Assembly (NCBI GenBank): GCA_037190805.1
Contig: JBBCJR010000013.1
Span: 1-63,513, forward strand
Direction of reading: 5' to 3'
From: JBBCJR01 sp037190805
GTDB lineage: Bacteria; Pseudomonadota; Alphaproteobacteria; Sphingomonadales; Sphingomonadaceae
DNA length: 63,513 nt
Positions 15,700 through 24,474 of the stretch are shown in pieces (the stretch's first letter is position 1; each line of letters starts with the position of its first letter). The position numbers and the translations under genes are program-made. The notes beneath the pieces are model-generated. The model saw only the letters and a program-made list of their open reading frames with translations, made no database searches and was not told where the DNA came from.

Positions 15700-16608
15700 A
15701 TGACGCTGACACCCCCCGCCTTCCGGATGGACCTGGACTGGCGCTGCTTCCACCCGCAGCCGTCGAAGCCTGCCTTCACGCCGCCGCCGGGCGCGGTCGA
15801 CGCCCATTGCCATGTGTTCGGGCCGGGCGACCAGTTCCCCTATGCGCCCGAGCGCAAATACACGCCCTGCGATGCCGGGCGGGACAAGCTGTACGAGCTG
15901 CGCGACTATCTGGGCTTTTCGCGCAACGTCGTCGTCCAGGCGACCTGCCACGGGGCGGACAACCGGGCGATGGTCGACGCGCTCGTCCACTCCGGTGGCC
16001 GCGCGCGGGGCGTCGCGACGGTGAAGCCGGACGTCAGCCCTGACGAACTGGCGCAGATGCACGCCGCCGGGGTCAGGGGCGTGCGCTTCAACTATGTGAA
16101 GCGGCTCGTCGATCCCAAGCCCGACGATTATTATCTGGGCATCATCGACAAGATTGCGCCCTTGGGCTGGCACGTCGTGATCTATTTCGAGGCGGCTGAC
16201 CTCGCCGAGAAATGGGATTTCTTCAATTCGCTGCCGACCACGATCGTCGTCGACCATATGGGTCGCCCGGACGTGTCGAAGGACGTGGATGGGCCTGAGT
16301 TCGCGCAGTTCATCCGCTTCATGGCCGAGAATGAGCGGGTGTGGTCGAAGGTGACCTGCCCCGAACGGTTGTCCGTATCTGGCCCGCCCAGCTACGACGA
16401 CGTCGTTCCCTTTGCGCGCCGCATCGTCGAGCTGTTCCCGGACCGGGTCCTGTGGGGCACTGACTGGCCGCACCCCAACATGAAGAGCCACATCCCGGAC
16501 GACGGGACGCTGGTCGACTATATTCCCCGCATCGCGCCAACCGCCGAGCTGCAGCATAAGCTGCTCGTCGACAACCCGATGCGGCTCTACTGGGAAGACG
16601 AGGCATGA
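15700..16608 (+). CDS. ligI: 2-pyrone-4,6-dicarboxylate lactonase
   Basis: The 302-residue amidohydrolase-superfamily enzyme opens 2-pyrone-4,6-dicarboxylate to 4-oxalomesaconate. The N-terminal VDAHCHVFGPGDQFPYAPER is the LigI signature, with the substrate-binding residues. The catalytic Asp lies in VLWGTDWPHPNM near residue 250. Unlike most of the superfamily, LigI works without a metal. It starts five bases after ligJ and overlaps ligA by four bases, so tight co-translation is likely. Confidence 0.95.
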   Translation: MTLTPPAFRMDLDWRCFHPQPSKPAFTPPPGAVDAHCHVFGPGDQFPYAPERKYTPCDAGRDKLYELRDYLGFSRNVVVQATCHGADNRAMVDALVHSGGRARGVATVKPDVSPDELAQMHAAGVRGVRFNYVKRLVDPKPDDYYLGIIDKIAPLGWHVVIYFEAADLAEKWDFFNSLPTTIVVDHMGRPDVSKDVDGPEFAQFIRFMAENERVWSKVTCPERLSVSGPPSYDDVVPFARRIVELFPDRVLWGTDWPHPNMKSHIPDDGTLVDYIPRIAPTAELQHKLLVDNPMRLYWEDEA

Positions 16609-17009
16609 GCACCGACATTCACAGCTATCTGGCCGAGTTCGATGATATCCCCGGCACCCGCGTGTTCACGGCGCAGCGGGCGCGCCAGGGCTATAATCTA
16701 AACCAGTTCGCGATGAGCCTGATGAAGGCCGAGAATCGCGAGCGGTGGAAGCGGGACGAGCGTGCCTATCTCGACGAATGGCCGATGACCGAGGAGCAGA
16801 AGCAGGCGGTTCTCGACCGCGACTACAACCGGCTTCTGGACCTTGGCGGCAACATCTATTTCATGGCCAAGGTCTTCTCGACCGACGGCCTGAGCTTCGT
16901 CCAGGCGGTCAGCACCATGACCGGCATGTCGGTCGAGGATTATCAGGCGATGATGGTCGCCGGGGGCCGCGCGCCAGAAGGCGTGCGCTCGATCAGGGAG
17001 AAGCGTTGA
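16605..17009 (+). CDS. ligA: Protocatechuate 4,5-dioxygenase alpha subunit
   Basis: The 134-residue alpha chain completes the active site of the extradiol dioxygenase LigAB. IPGTRVFTAQRARQGYNLNQ and NREAW-like ENRERW helices are typical of LigA. The C-terminal Cys-free helical part matches the SYK-6 subunit in length (about 139). The gene overlaps ligI (ATGA), and ligB begins one base after its stop, consistent with equal production of both subunits. Confidence 0.95.
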   Translation: MSTDIHSYLAEFDDIPGTRVFTAQRARQGYNLNQFAMSLMKAENRERWKRDERAYLDEWPMTEEQKQAVLDRDYNRLLDLGGNIYFMAKVFSTDGLSFVQAVSTMTGMSVEDYQAMMVAGGRAPEGVRSIREKR

Positions 17010-17010
17010 C

Positions 17011-17913
17011 ATGGCCCGCATCACCGCCGGCGTCGCATCCAGCCACGTTCCCGCCCTGGGCGTCGCGTCCGATTTCGACAAGCATGAGGAAGCCTATTGG
17101 AAGCCGATCTTCGAGGGCTATCAATGGACCCGCGACTGGGAGAAGGAGGCGAAACCGGACGTCGTGATCCTGGTCTATAACGACCATGCGTCCGCCTTCG
17201 ACATGAAGGTCATCCCGACCTTCGCTATCGGCTGCAGTGAAGAGTTCCAGCCCGCCGACGAAGGCTGGGGTCCGCGCCCGGTGCCGGTGGTGAAGGGGCA
17301 TCCCGATCTGGCCTGGCACATCGCCCAGAGCTGCATCCTCGACGAGTTCGACATGACCGTCATCAACGAGATGGAGGTCGACCACGGCCTGACCGTCCCC
17401 CTGTCGATGATGTTCGGCAAGCCCGACGCCTGGCCGACACGGGTGATTCCGCTGGCGGTCAACGTCGTCACCTATCCGCCGCCGTCGGGCAACCGCTGCT
17501 GGGCGCTGGGCGAAGCGATCGGCCGCGCCGTCGCCAGCTTTCCGGAAGACCTCAACGTGCAGATCTGGGGCACCGGCGGGATGAGCCATCAGCTTCAGGG
17601 ACCGCGTGCGGGCCTGATCAACAAGGAATGGGACAACCGCTTTCTCGACGGCTTGATCGGTGACAGCCAGGACCTTCGCTACATCCCTCATGTCGAATAT
17701 CTTCGCGAGACCGGCTCGGAAGGGATCGAGATGGTCATGTGGCTGATCATGCGCGGCGCGATGGGCAAGACGACGCGGGCGCTGCACCGTCACTATCATG
17801 TCCCCGCCAGCAACACCGCCATCGGCCATATGGTGCTGGAAACGGTCGGCGAGCCCGATCTGCCGCCCAGCCCGACGCTATCGCGGCAGCCGACGTCGAT
17901 CGCCCGGCGATGA
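17011..17913 (+). CDS. ligB: Protocatechuate 4,5-dioxygenase beta subunit
   Basis: The 300-residue beta chain carries the non-haem iron and cleaves the protocatechuate ring between C4 and C5 to give 4-carboxy-2-hydroxymuconate semialdehyde. The iron ligands of class III extradiol dioxygenases are visible. They are His in ASSHVPALG (residue about 12), His in YNDHASAFD (about 61), and the Glu of the MEVDHGLTVPL region, which also holds the acid-base His. GTGGMSHQLQGPRAG is another family block. The protein is full length. Confidence 0.96.
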   Translation: MARITAGVASSHVPALGVASDFDKHEEAYWKPIFEGYQWTRDWEKEAKPDVVILVYNDHASAFDMKVIPTFAIGCSEEFQPADEGWGPRPVPVVKGHPDLAWHIAQSCILDEFDMTVINEMEVDHGLTVPLSMMFGKPDAWPTRVIPLAVNVVTYPPPSGNRCWALGEAIGRAVASFPEDLNVQIWGTGGMSHQLQGPRAGLINKEWDNRFLDGLIGDSQDLRYIPHVEYLRETGSEGIEMVMWLIMRGAMGKTTRALHRHYHVPASNTAIGHMVLETVGEPDLPPSPTLSRQPTSIARR

Positions 17914-17930
17914 CCGACTGATCCCAGCTT

Positions 17931-17955
17931 GCGGCGGCCCCAGGGGGTCGCCGCC
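17931..17955 (+). terminator. Hairpin between ligB and ligC
   Basis: GCGGCGGCCCC pairs with GGGGTCGCCGC (one G-U pair) over a short loop in the 74-base ligB-ligC gap, the largest gap in the operon. No T-run follows. It may protect the upstream mRNA or lower expression of ligC and the last gene. Confidence 0.45.
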
Positions 17956-17987
17956 GGCATCTCTTCCCCAGAACGGAGATTGAACCC

Positions 17988-18944
17988 ATGACCATCCGCA
18001 TCGCGCTGGCCGGCGCCGGCGCCTTCGGCATCAAGCATCTCGACGCCCTGAAGCTGATCGACGATGTCCAGATCACCTCTATCGTCAGCCGCCAGCTGGA
18101 TCAGGCCAAGGAGGTCGCAGCCAAATATGGCGCGGGCCATGCCACCACCGAGCTGGAAGAGACGCTGGCGCGCGACGATGTCGATGCCGTCATCCTCGCC
18201 ACCCCGACCCAGATGCACGCCAGCCAGTCGATCCAGTGCCTGAAGGCCGGCAAGCATGTGCAGGTCGAGATCCCGCTGGCCGACAGCCTTGCCGACGCCG
18301 AGGCGGTGGTCGCGGCGCAGAAGGAGAGCGGCCTCGTTGCCATGGTCGGCCACACCCGCCGCTTCAATCCGTCGCACCAGTGGGTCCACAAGCGGATCGA
18401 GGCCGGCGAGTTCAACATCCAGCAGATGGATGTGCAGACCTATTTCTTCCGTCGCACCAACATGAATGCGCTCGGCCAGCCGCGGTCGTGGACCGACCAT
18501 CTCCTGTGGCACCACGCCGCCCATACGGTCGACCTGTTCCGCTATCAGGCGGGCGAGGAGATCGTGGTGGCCAACGCCGTCGAGGGGCCGAAGCACCCTG
18601 AGCTTGGCATCGCCATGGACATGTCGATCCAGCTGAAGACGACCGGGGGCAAGATCTGCACGCTCAGCCTGTCGTTCAACAATGACGGGCCGCTGGGCAC
18701 CTTCTTCCGCTATATCGGCGACACCGGCACCTACATCGCCCGCTACGACGACCTCGTCACCGGCAAGGAGGAGCCGATCGACGTCAGCAGGGTCGACGTA
18801 TCGATGAACGGCATCGAGCTGCAGGATCGCGAGTTCGTGGCCGCGATTCGCGAGGGACGCGAGCCCAACTCCAGCGTCGCTCAGGTGCTGCCCTGCTATC
18901 GCACGCTTGACCAGCTGGAGCGGCAGCTGAGGGCGCAGGGCTGA
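17988..18944 (+). CDS. ligC: 4-carboxy-2-hydroxymuconate-6-semialdehyde dehydrogenase
   Basis: The 318-residue NADP-dependent enzyme oxidises the hemiacetal form of the LigAB product to 2-pyrone-4,6-dicarboxylate. It belongs to the Gfo/Idh/MocA family. The Rossmann motif IALAGAGAFGIKHLDAL is at the N-terminus and AGKHVQVEIPLADSLADAEA is the usual linker, with Glu where many relatives have the catalytic Lys. MVGHTRRFNPSHQWV is a substrate-domain hallmark of LigC. A ribosome site (CGGAG) precedes the ATG. The assignment is firm from the operon. Confidence 0.94.
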   Translation: MTIRIALAGAGAFGIKHLDALKLIDDVQITSIVSRQLDQAKEVAAKYGAGHATTELEETLARDDVDAVILATPTQMHASQSIQCLKAGKHVQVEIPLADSLADAEAVVAAQKESGLVAMVGHTRRFNPSHQWVHKRIEAGEFNIQQMDVQTYFFRRTNMNALGQPRSWTDHLLWHHAAHTVDLFRYQAGEEIVVANAVEGPKHPELGIAMDMSIQLKTTGGKICTLSLSFNNDGPLGTFFRYIGDTGTYIARYDDLVTGKEEPIDVSRVDVSMNGIELQDREFVAAIREGREPNSSVAQVLPCYRTLDQLERQLRAQG

Positions 18945-18948
18945 GGCC

Positions 18949-19938
18949 ATGACCAAGCGCCGCATCGGTCCGTTCACGGTCGAGGCGATCGGCCTCGGCG
19001 CGATGTCGCTGAGCCATGCTTATGGCCATCCGCCGGCCGAGGCCGATGCGGCGCGCTTCCTGCATCATGCTCTCGACAGCGGGGTCGACTTCATCGACAC
19101 CGCCGCGCTCTATGGGTTTGGCCGCAACGAAAGCCTGATCGGCGACACACTGAAGGCGCGGCGCGGTGACTATGTACTGGCGTCGAAATGCGGGATGACG
19201 GGCATCGACGGCAAGCGGGTCATCGACGGCCGGCCCGAGACGATCGCGCGCACGATCGAGGCGTCGCTCCAGCGGCTTCAGACCGACATCATCGACCTTC
19301 TTTATCTGCACCGCCACGATCCCAAGGTGCCGATCGAGGAATCGGTTGGCGCGTTGGCGGACGCGGTGGCGGCAGGCAAGGCGCGGGCCATCGGCCTCAG
19401 CGAGGTGTCGGCCGACACGTTGCGCCGGGCCCATGCGGTGCATCCGATCGCCGCGCTCCAGACCGAATATTCGCCCTGGTCGCGCGAGGCGGAGATCGCC
19501 GTCCTCGACGCGACGGCGGAGATCGGAGCAGCGTTCGTCGCCTTCTCGCCGGTGGCGCGGGGGTTGCTGGCGGGCGGTGTGCGTTCCGCCGACGATCTGG
19601 TCGATGGCGACATCCGGCGCGGCATGCCGCGGTTCCAGGGCGCCAATCTGGCCCGCAACTTGGCGCTGGCGGATCGTTTCGCCGACCTTGCCCGCTCGGT
19701 CGGCATCACCCCGGCGCAACTTTCGCTGGCATGGGTGCTGGCCCGGCGGTCGCATGTGCTGGCGATCCCCGGCACGACGTCCGCCGCCCATCTGGACGAG
19801 GATTTCTCCGCGCGTGCCGTGACGCTGGATGTGGACACGGTCGCCGCCGTCGATGCGCTGGTTAATCGCGACACGGTTGCTGGCGATCGCTATCCGCCCG
19901 CTACCCAGGCCGAGATCGGGACCGAGCAGTTCGGTTGA
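18949..19938 (+). CDS. Aldo/keto reductase at the end of the lig operon
   Basis: The 329-residue protein has the (beta/alpha)8 aldo-keto reductase fold. The catalytic tetrad shows as D in DFIDTAALYG with Y, K in LASKCGM and H in LLYLHRHDP. The NADPH loop is in the C-terminal third (IPGTTSAAHLDEDF). It resembles the YajO/AKR13 group. It begins four bases after ligC, so it belongs to the operon, but no step in the 4,5-cleavage route needs it. Reduction of an aromatic aldehyde such as vanillin-type precursors is one possibility, unsupported by sequence alone. Confidence 0.88.
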   Translation: MTKRRIGPFTVEAIGLGAMSLSHAYGHPPAEADAARFLHHALDSGVDFIDTAALYGFGRNESLIGDTLKARRGDYVLASKCGMTGIDGKRVIDGRPETIARTIEASLQRLQTDIIDLLYLHRHDPKVPIEESVGALADAVAAGKARAIGLSEVSADTLRRAHAVHPIAALQTEYSPWSREAEIAVLDATAEIGAAFVAFSPVARGLLAGGVRSADDLVDGDIRRGMPRFQGANLARNLALADRFADLARSVGITPAQLSLAWVLARRSHVLAIPGTTSAAHLDEDFSARAVTLDVDTVAAVDALVNRDTVAGDRYPPATQAEIGTEQFG

Positions 19939-19970
19939 CCCCCTGCTCCGCCTAAGCCGGATCTGGGCCC

Positions 19971-20660
19971 TCAGCGCTTAAGCCAGTCGAGCAGCGCCGC
20001 CGTCACCGCCTCGGGCTGTTCCAGTGGCGCCATGTGGCCGGCGTCTTCGATCACCGTCACCGTGGCGCCGGGCACCCTGGCGGCCATGGCGCGGTGCTGG
20101 TCGGGGGTCGCTTGAGCGTCGCTGTCGCCGACGATGAAAGCGGTAGGCACGGTGATCGTCGGTAGCAACGGCTCGGCATCCGGCCGGGTGAGGAGGGCGT
20201 TCTGCTGGCCGGCCAGCGTTTCCGGGCTCGCGCGATCGATCATCCGGACGATGTCGCTCCAGATCGGCCCGTCGCGGGTCACGCGCGGATGGACCATCGG
20301 TGGCAGCCAGGCCTCGGCAGCGGCGGTCATGCCCCGGCTGTCGGCAATGCGGACGAGCCCGAGGCGCCCTTCCCGCTCGCTGTCCGCGGGGCCATGGGCG
20401 CCGGTGTCGAGCAGGGCGAGGCGGGTGATCCGGTCGGGCGCCTTGCGCCACAGCTCCAGCGCGACGCGGCCGCCCATCGAATGGCCGGCGACGGCAAGCA
20501 GGCCGGCGGTCCCTGCGAGGATACGGTCCGCCATCTCGCCCAGGCTGGTCGCCCCGTCGGTCAGCGCGATATGGACAGGCGCGAATCGCGACAAAGCGGC
20601 AATCTGGCCTGACCAGATATGGGCGTCGTTCATCAGGCCGGGAATGACGATGATGGTCAT
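19971..20660 (-). CDS. Alpha/beta hydrolase
   Basis: The 229-residue protein has the alpha/beta hydrolase fold. The nucleophile elbow is GHSMGG (about residues 62-67), an acid lies in the FIVGDSDAQATPDQH region and the catalytic His is in DAGHMAPLEQPEAV near the C-terminus. An N-terminal IPGLMNDAHIWSGQ gives the oxyanion loop. It looks like a small esterase or lactonase. The substrate is unknown. The start at 20660 fits the fold; a longer reading would overlap the next gene. It is probably co-transcribed with the GFA-family gene 11 bases upstream. Confidence 0.86.
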   Translation of the reverse strand: MTIIVIPGLMNDAHIWSGQIAALSRFAPVHIALTDGATSLGEMADRILAGTAGLLAVAGHSMGGRVALELWRKAPDRITRLALLDTGAHGPADSEREGRLGLVRIADSRGMTAAAEAWLPPMVHPRVTRDGPIWSDIVRMIDRASPETLAGQQNALLTRPDAEPLLPTITVPTAFIVGDSDAQATPDQHRAMAARVPGATVTVIEDAGHMAPLEQPEAVTAALLDWLKR

Positions 20661-20671
20661 CGGTGCCTCGA

Positions 20672-21022
20672 TCAAAAGCTTGCGCCATCCACCTTGTTCA
20701 ACGTCAGGCCGTCGATATCGATCGACGGCACGCAACGGAGATTGATGGCCGCTACGTCCGCGCCGTCCGGCCCTTTGCCGCGTCCGAACGGCTGGCAGCC
20801 GCATGTCGAGCAGAAACGATGGGCGATCCTATGCCGGTTGAAATAGTAGTCGGTGAGCGCCTCGTCGCCCTTGACGATCGAAAGGGCGCTGTAGGGCACG
20901 AATGACAGCAGGAATCCCTTGCGGCGACAATGTGAGCAGTTGCAACTCATCGCGTCTGCCGGGGTGTCGCCATCGACCTGAAAAACAACCGCGCCGCAAT
21001 GACAGCTGCCTTCGTACGCCAT
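20672..21022 (-). CDS. GFA (CENP-V/glutathione-dependent formaldehyde-activating) family protein
   Basis: The 116-residue zinc protein shows the family Cys pattern: CHCGAV at residues 7-12, CNCSHCRRKG (about 27-36) and FCSTCGCQPFGRG (about 71-83). These form two structural zinc sites around a possible active cavity. One founding member speeds the reaction of formaldehyde with glutathione, but most are uncharacterised and this one should not be assumed to do so. It leads a two-gene unit with the alpha/beta hydrolase. Confidence 0.9.
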   Translation of the reverse strand: MAYEGSCHCGAVVFQVDGDTPADAMSCNCSHCRRKGFLLSFVPYSALSIVKGDEALTDYYFNRHRIAHRFCSTCGCQPFGRGKGPDGADVAAINLRCVPSIDIDGLTLNKVDGASF

Positions 21023-21200
21023 GGGCCTGCTCCTCTCACCTTAGCCGCACCGAATATGGCACGGCGGCGTTTCGGACGATAGCGACCGGCACATGATCGC
21101 CCGATATCAGGCGTGCCCGTTCGTGGTGGGCGACCCGGCCCCGGCGCCGCCGATCCGCCAACTGCTTTGCCTGCCCGGCGATGCTGCGATACAGGGCGGC

Positions 21201-21671
21201 ATGGGCGATCCGCGCATCATCGATATCGCGCTCGACGAGCGAACGATCATCTGGCGCAACGCCGATGTGGAGCAGGAGCGACGGATCGCCATCTTCGACC
21301 TTCTGGAAGGCAATCATTTCGAGCCGGCGTCGGGCGTGCCGGGGCCGTTCCGTCTGCTGCTGAGGGTGGAGGACGGCCGGCTGGCAATGGATGTCAAGGA
21401 CGCCGACGATGCGCCGCTGGAACAGATCGTGCTGGCGCTCAGTCCGTTCCGCCGTCTGGTCAGGGACTATTTCGCGATCTGCGAAAGCTACTACAAGGCG
21501 ATTCGCCAGGCGACGGCGCATGAGATCGAAACCGTCGACATGGCGCGCCGGGGCATCCACAATATGGCGGCCGAACTGCTGGTGGAACGGCTCGAGGCGA
21601 AGGCGAAGGTTGATTTCGACACGGCACGACGGCTGTTCACGCTGATCTGTGTCCTGCACATCAAGGGGTGA
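21201..21671 (+). CDS. UPF0262 family protein
   Basis: The 156-residue protein matches the alphaproteobacterial UPF0262 family. Signs are the opening DPRIIDIALDERTI, the block PFRLLLRVEDGRLAMDVKD, SPFRRLVRDYFAICESYY and ETVDMARRGIHNM. The function is unknown. The start at 21201 gives the family length; a longer frame from 21093 adds 36 residues not typical of it. It precedes dcd by nine bases, so the two are likely co-transcribed. That hints at a link with nucleotide supply or cell growth. Confidence 0.88.
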   Translation: MGDPRIIDIALDERTIIWRNADVEQERRIAIFDLLEGNHFEPASGVPGPFRLLLRVEDGRLAMDVKDADDAPLEQIVLALSPFRRLVRDYFAICESYYKAIRQATAHEIETVDMARRGIHNMAAELLVERLEAKAKVDFDTARRLFTLICVLHIKG

Positions 21672-21680
21672 ACAAGAACC

Positions 21681-22235
21681 ATGGCGGTGATGTCCGATCG
21701 CTGGATTCGCCAGCGGGCGCTGGAAGATGGAATGATCACACCGTTCGAGGACGGCCAGCGGCGTCAGGGCTGTATCAGCTATGGCCTCAGCTCCTATGGC
21801 TATGACGCGCGGGTGGCGGACGAGTTCAAGATCTTCACCAATGTCGACAGCGCCATCGTCGACCCCAAGGATTTCGCGCCCAACAGCTTCGTCGACCGCA
21901 AGACCGACGTCTGCATCATCCCCCCCAACAGCTTCGTCCTCGCCCGCACGGTCGAGTATTTCCGCGTGCCGCGGGACGTGCTGGTGATCTGCCTCGGCAA
22001 ATCCACCTATGCCCGCTGCGGCATCATCGTGAACGTCACGCCGCTGGAACCGGGCTGGGAAGGTCATGTGACGCTGGAGTTTTCCAACACCACGCCGCTG
22101 CCGGCCAAGGTCTATGCCAATGAGGGTGCCTGCCAGTTCCTGTTCCTGCAGGGCAACGAGCCGTGCGAGGTCAGCTATGCCGACCGGGCGGGCAAATATA
22201 TGGGGCAGCAGGGCGTCACGCTGCCCAAGCTGTAG
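21681..22235 (+). CDS. dcd: dCTP deaminase
   Basis: The 184-residue enzyme deaminates dCTP to dUTP, the feed for thymidylate synthesis. It has the dUTPase-like trimeric fold. SYGLSSYGYDARVAD and LGKSTYARCGIIVNVTPLEPGWEGHVTLEFSN carry the conserved active-site residues. These include the Arg and Ser of the KSTYAR loop and the catalytic Glu in LEPGWEGH-VTLEFSN. Length and termini are normal. An in-frame ATG at 21690 is an alternative start. Translated nine bases after the UPF0262 gene. Confidence 0.95.
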   Translation: MAVMSDRWIRQRALEDGMITPFEDGQRRQGCISYGLSSYGYDARVADEFKIFTNVDSAIVDPKDFAPNSFVDRKTDVCIIPPNSFVLARTVEYFRVPRDVLVICLGKSTYARCGIIVNVTPLEPGWEGHVTLEFSNTTPLPAKVYANEGACQFLFLQGNEPCEVSYADRAGKYMGQQGVTLPKL

Positions 22236-22282
22236 GGTCTCTCGAGGCGGCGCGAGTGGGTGCGACGGGAGAAGCCTGTTCC

Positions 22283-23020
22283 CTAGCCCCGCGCCTCGGG
22301 CAGCCAGTCCGCGATCATCGCCGCATAGCGGTTTTCATAGCCGGCCAGCGCCGTCAGCTTGGCTTCGTCGAGCAGACGCAGGCGCCCGCCTTCGCGCCTG
22401 ATCAGGCCGCCCTCGGCCAGCGCACGGAGCATCCGGTTGACGTGGACGGCGGTGAGGCCGGTGACATCGCCGATCTCTTCCTGGGTCAGCGGCAGCACGA
22501 AGCCATCGGCGTCGGCCTGCCCCGTCACGCGAAGCCGATGTGCGATGTCGAGCAGCAGCGCCGCCACACGCGCGCGGGCCGAGGTGCGGCCCAGCGAGGC
22601 AAGGCGGTCGGTGAGCGTGACATGCTCGATCTGCGTCAGGGCGAAGATCAAACCGGCAAGGCGGGGATGCTCGACCAGCAGAGCGCCGATGGCGTCGGCG
22701 CCGAACGGGCACAAGACCACGTCGGTCAACGCGACGATCGTGACCGGCGACCGGCGAAAGGCCAGCGCCGATGTGCCCACGAGGTCCCCGCCGAGGTGAA
22801 GGCGCATGATCTGCCGGCCACCATCCGCCATGATCATGCATGAGAAGCACCAGCCGGAGCGGACGACGAACAACTCGTCCGCCACTTGGCCCTCGCGGCG
22901 GATCACCGTGCCGCGGCGATAGGTCCGTGTCTGCTCCTCAAGGCGCAGCAAAGCGGACCGTTCGGCAGCGGTCAGGTCGATATGATGGTGAAATCGTTCG
23001 GCAAAACAGCCGGTCGACAC
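22283..23020 (-). CDS. Crp/Fnr-family transcriptional regulator
   Basis: The 245-residue protein has an N-terminal cyclic-nucleotide-binding-like barrel (about residues 20-135) and a C-terminal helix-turn-helix. The latter shows LTQEEIGDVTGLTAVHVNRMLRAL and a recognition wing. The Cys residues do not form an FNR-type Fe-S cluster pattern, and the cAMP-contact Arg-Ser pair is not evident, so the signal is unknown. Many sphingomonad genomes hold several such orphans. It faces away from murA across a 170-base gap. Confidence 0.88.
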   Translation of the reverse strand: MSTGCFAERFHHHIDLTAAERSALLRLEEQTRTYRRGTVIRREGQVADELFVVRSGWCFSCMIMADGGRQIMRLHLGGDLVGTSALAFRRSPVTIVALTDVVLCPFGADAIGALLVEHPRLAGLIFALTQIEHVTLTDRLASLGRTSARARVAALLLDIAHRLRVTGQADADGFVLPLTQEEIGDVTGLTAVHVNRMLRALAEGGLIRREGGRLRLLDEAKLTALAGYENRYAAMIADWLPEARG

Positions 23021-23190
23021 GCGCGCACCCCCTGCCCTTTCATTATGCGCCCGTTATGGCAAATGCCTCAGAATCCGCGCTAATCTTGATCAAGTGGGGG
23101 CAGAGTTTTTCCTTTTAGGGACTGCAGGCCCCTGCCGCCGCTTCGCAAGGGACGCTTTCGCTCCCGCCCGGCCCCGGTTACAGACTGGTC

Positions 23191-24474
23191 ATGGATCAAA
23201 TCATCATCCGCGGCGGCCGCCGCCTCGACGGCGTCATTCCGATTTCCGGCGCCAAGAATGCCGCCCTGACGCTGATGCCCTGCGCGCTGCTGACCGACCA
23301 GCCGCTGACGCTCGCCAATCTGCCGCGCCTCGCCGATGTCGATACCTTCGGCCATCTGCTCAACCAGCACGGCGTCTCCACCATGGTGGCAGGGGGAAGG
23401 CCGGAAGCATTCGGACGCGTGATGACGCTGACTGCCGCGACGATCAGTTCCACCGTTGCCCCTTATGATATCGTACGGCGGATGCGGGCGTCGATCCTTG
23501 TGCTGGGGCCGCTGCTGGCCCGCGCGGGGGAGGCGACGGTGTCGCTGCCAGGGGGCTGCGCGATCGGCAACCGGCCGATCGACCTGCACCTTCAAGCGCT
23601 GGAGGCGCTGGGGGCCGAGATCGAACTGGCTGCCGGCTATGTCCGCGCCCGGGCACCCGATGGCGGCCTGAAGGGGGCGCGGATCGTGTTCCCGACCGTC
23701 TCTGTCGGCGCGACCGAGAATGCCGTCATGGCGGCCGTATTGGCGCGTGGCGAGACGGTGATCGACAATGCCGCCCGCGAGCCGGAAATCACCGACCTCT
23801 GTCGCTGCCTTATCGCTATGGGCGCCGAGATCGAGGGACTGGGCAGCGAACGGCTGGTGATCCAGGGCAAGGACCGGTTGCACGGCGCGCGCCATTCGGT
23901 GATGCCGGACCGGATCGAGGCCGGCAGCTATGCCTGCGCGGCGATGATCACCGGCGGCGAGGTCGAACTGGTCGGCGCCGAGCATGAGGCGCTGGGCGCG
24001 ATTCTCGCCGGTCTGGTCCAGGCCGGCGCGACCGTCGAGGACAGCGCGCGCGGGATCCGCGTCCGGCGGGCCGACGGGCTGCACCCGGTGACGCTGTCGA
24101 CGGCGCCCTATCCCGGTTTCCCCACCGACATGCAGGCGCAGTTCATGGCCATGCTGACGCTGGCCGATGGTGCCTCGGTGCTGACTGAGACGATTTTCGA
24201 GAACCGTTATATGCACGTGCCCGAACTGGCGCGGATGGGCGCCGATATCGCGGTTCGCGGCCGGACGGCGGTGGTGCGCGGCGTTGCGGGGCTGGTCGGC
24301 GCGCCGGTCATGGCGACCGACCTGCGCGCTTCGATGTCGCTGGTGCTGGCCGGCTTGGCGGCGCAAGGGGAGACGGTGGTACGGCGGGTCTACCATCTCG
24401 ATCGCGGCTATGAACGGCTGGAAGAGAAGCTGTCGGCCGTGGGCGCGGATATTGAACGGGTATCGTCTGACTGA
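23191..24474 (+). CDS. murA: UDP-N-acetylglucosamine 1-carboxyvinyltransferase
   Basis: The 427-residue enzyme transfers enolpyruvate from PEP to UDP-GlcNAc, the first committed step of peptidoglycan synthesis, in the cytosol. SGAKNAALTLMPCALL holds the substrate-binding Lys. SLPGGCAIGNRPIDLH holds the catalytic Cys (about residue 123), the target of fosfomycin, so intrinsic target resistance by Cys-to-Asp change is absent. Two inside-out barrel domains are complete. The next gene overlaps its stop. Confidence 0.97.
   Translation: MDQIIIRGGRRLDGVIPISGAKNAALTLMPCALLTDQPLTLANLPRLADVDTFGHLLNQHGVSTMVAGGRPEAFGRVMTLTAATISSTVAPYDIVRRMRASILVLGPLLARAGEATVSLPGGCAIGNRPIDLHLQALEALGAEIELAAGYVRARAPDGGLKGARIVFPTVSVGATENAVMAAVLARGETVIDNAAREPEITDLCRCLIAMGAEIEGLGSERLVIQGKDRLHGARHSVMPDRIEAGSYACAAMITGGEVELVGAEHEALGAILAGLVQAGATVEDSARGIRVRRADGLHPVTLSTAPYPGFPTDMQAQFMAMLTLADGASVLTETIFENRYMHVPELARMGADIAVRGRTAVVRGVAGLVGAPVMATDLRASMSLVLAGLAAQGETVVRRVYHLDRGYERLEEKLSAVGADIERVSSD

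Noticed and set aside
23085..23094. CTTGATCAAG palindrome upstream of murA as an FNR box
   Set aside because: FNR sites have four bases between TTGAT and ATCAA; here the halves overlap, and the nearby Crp/Fnr protein lacks the Fe-S Cys pattern.
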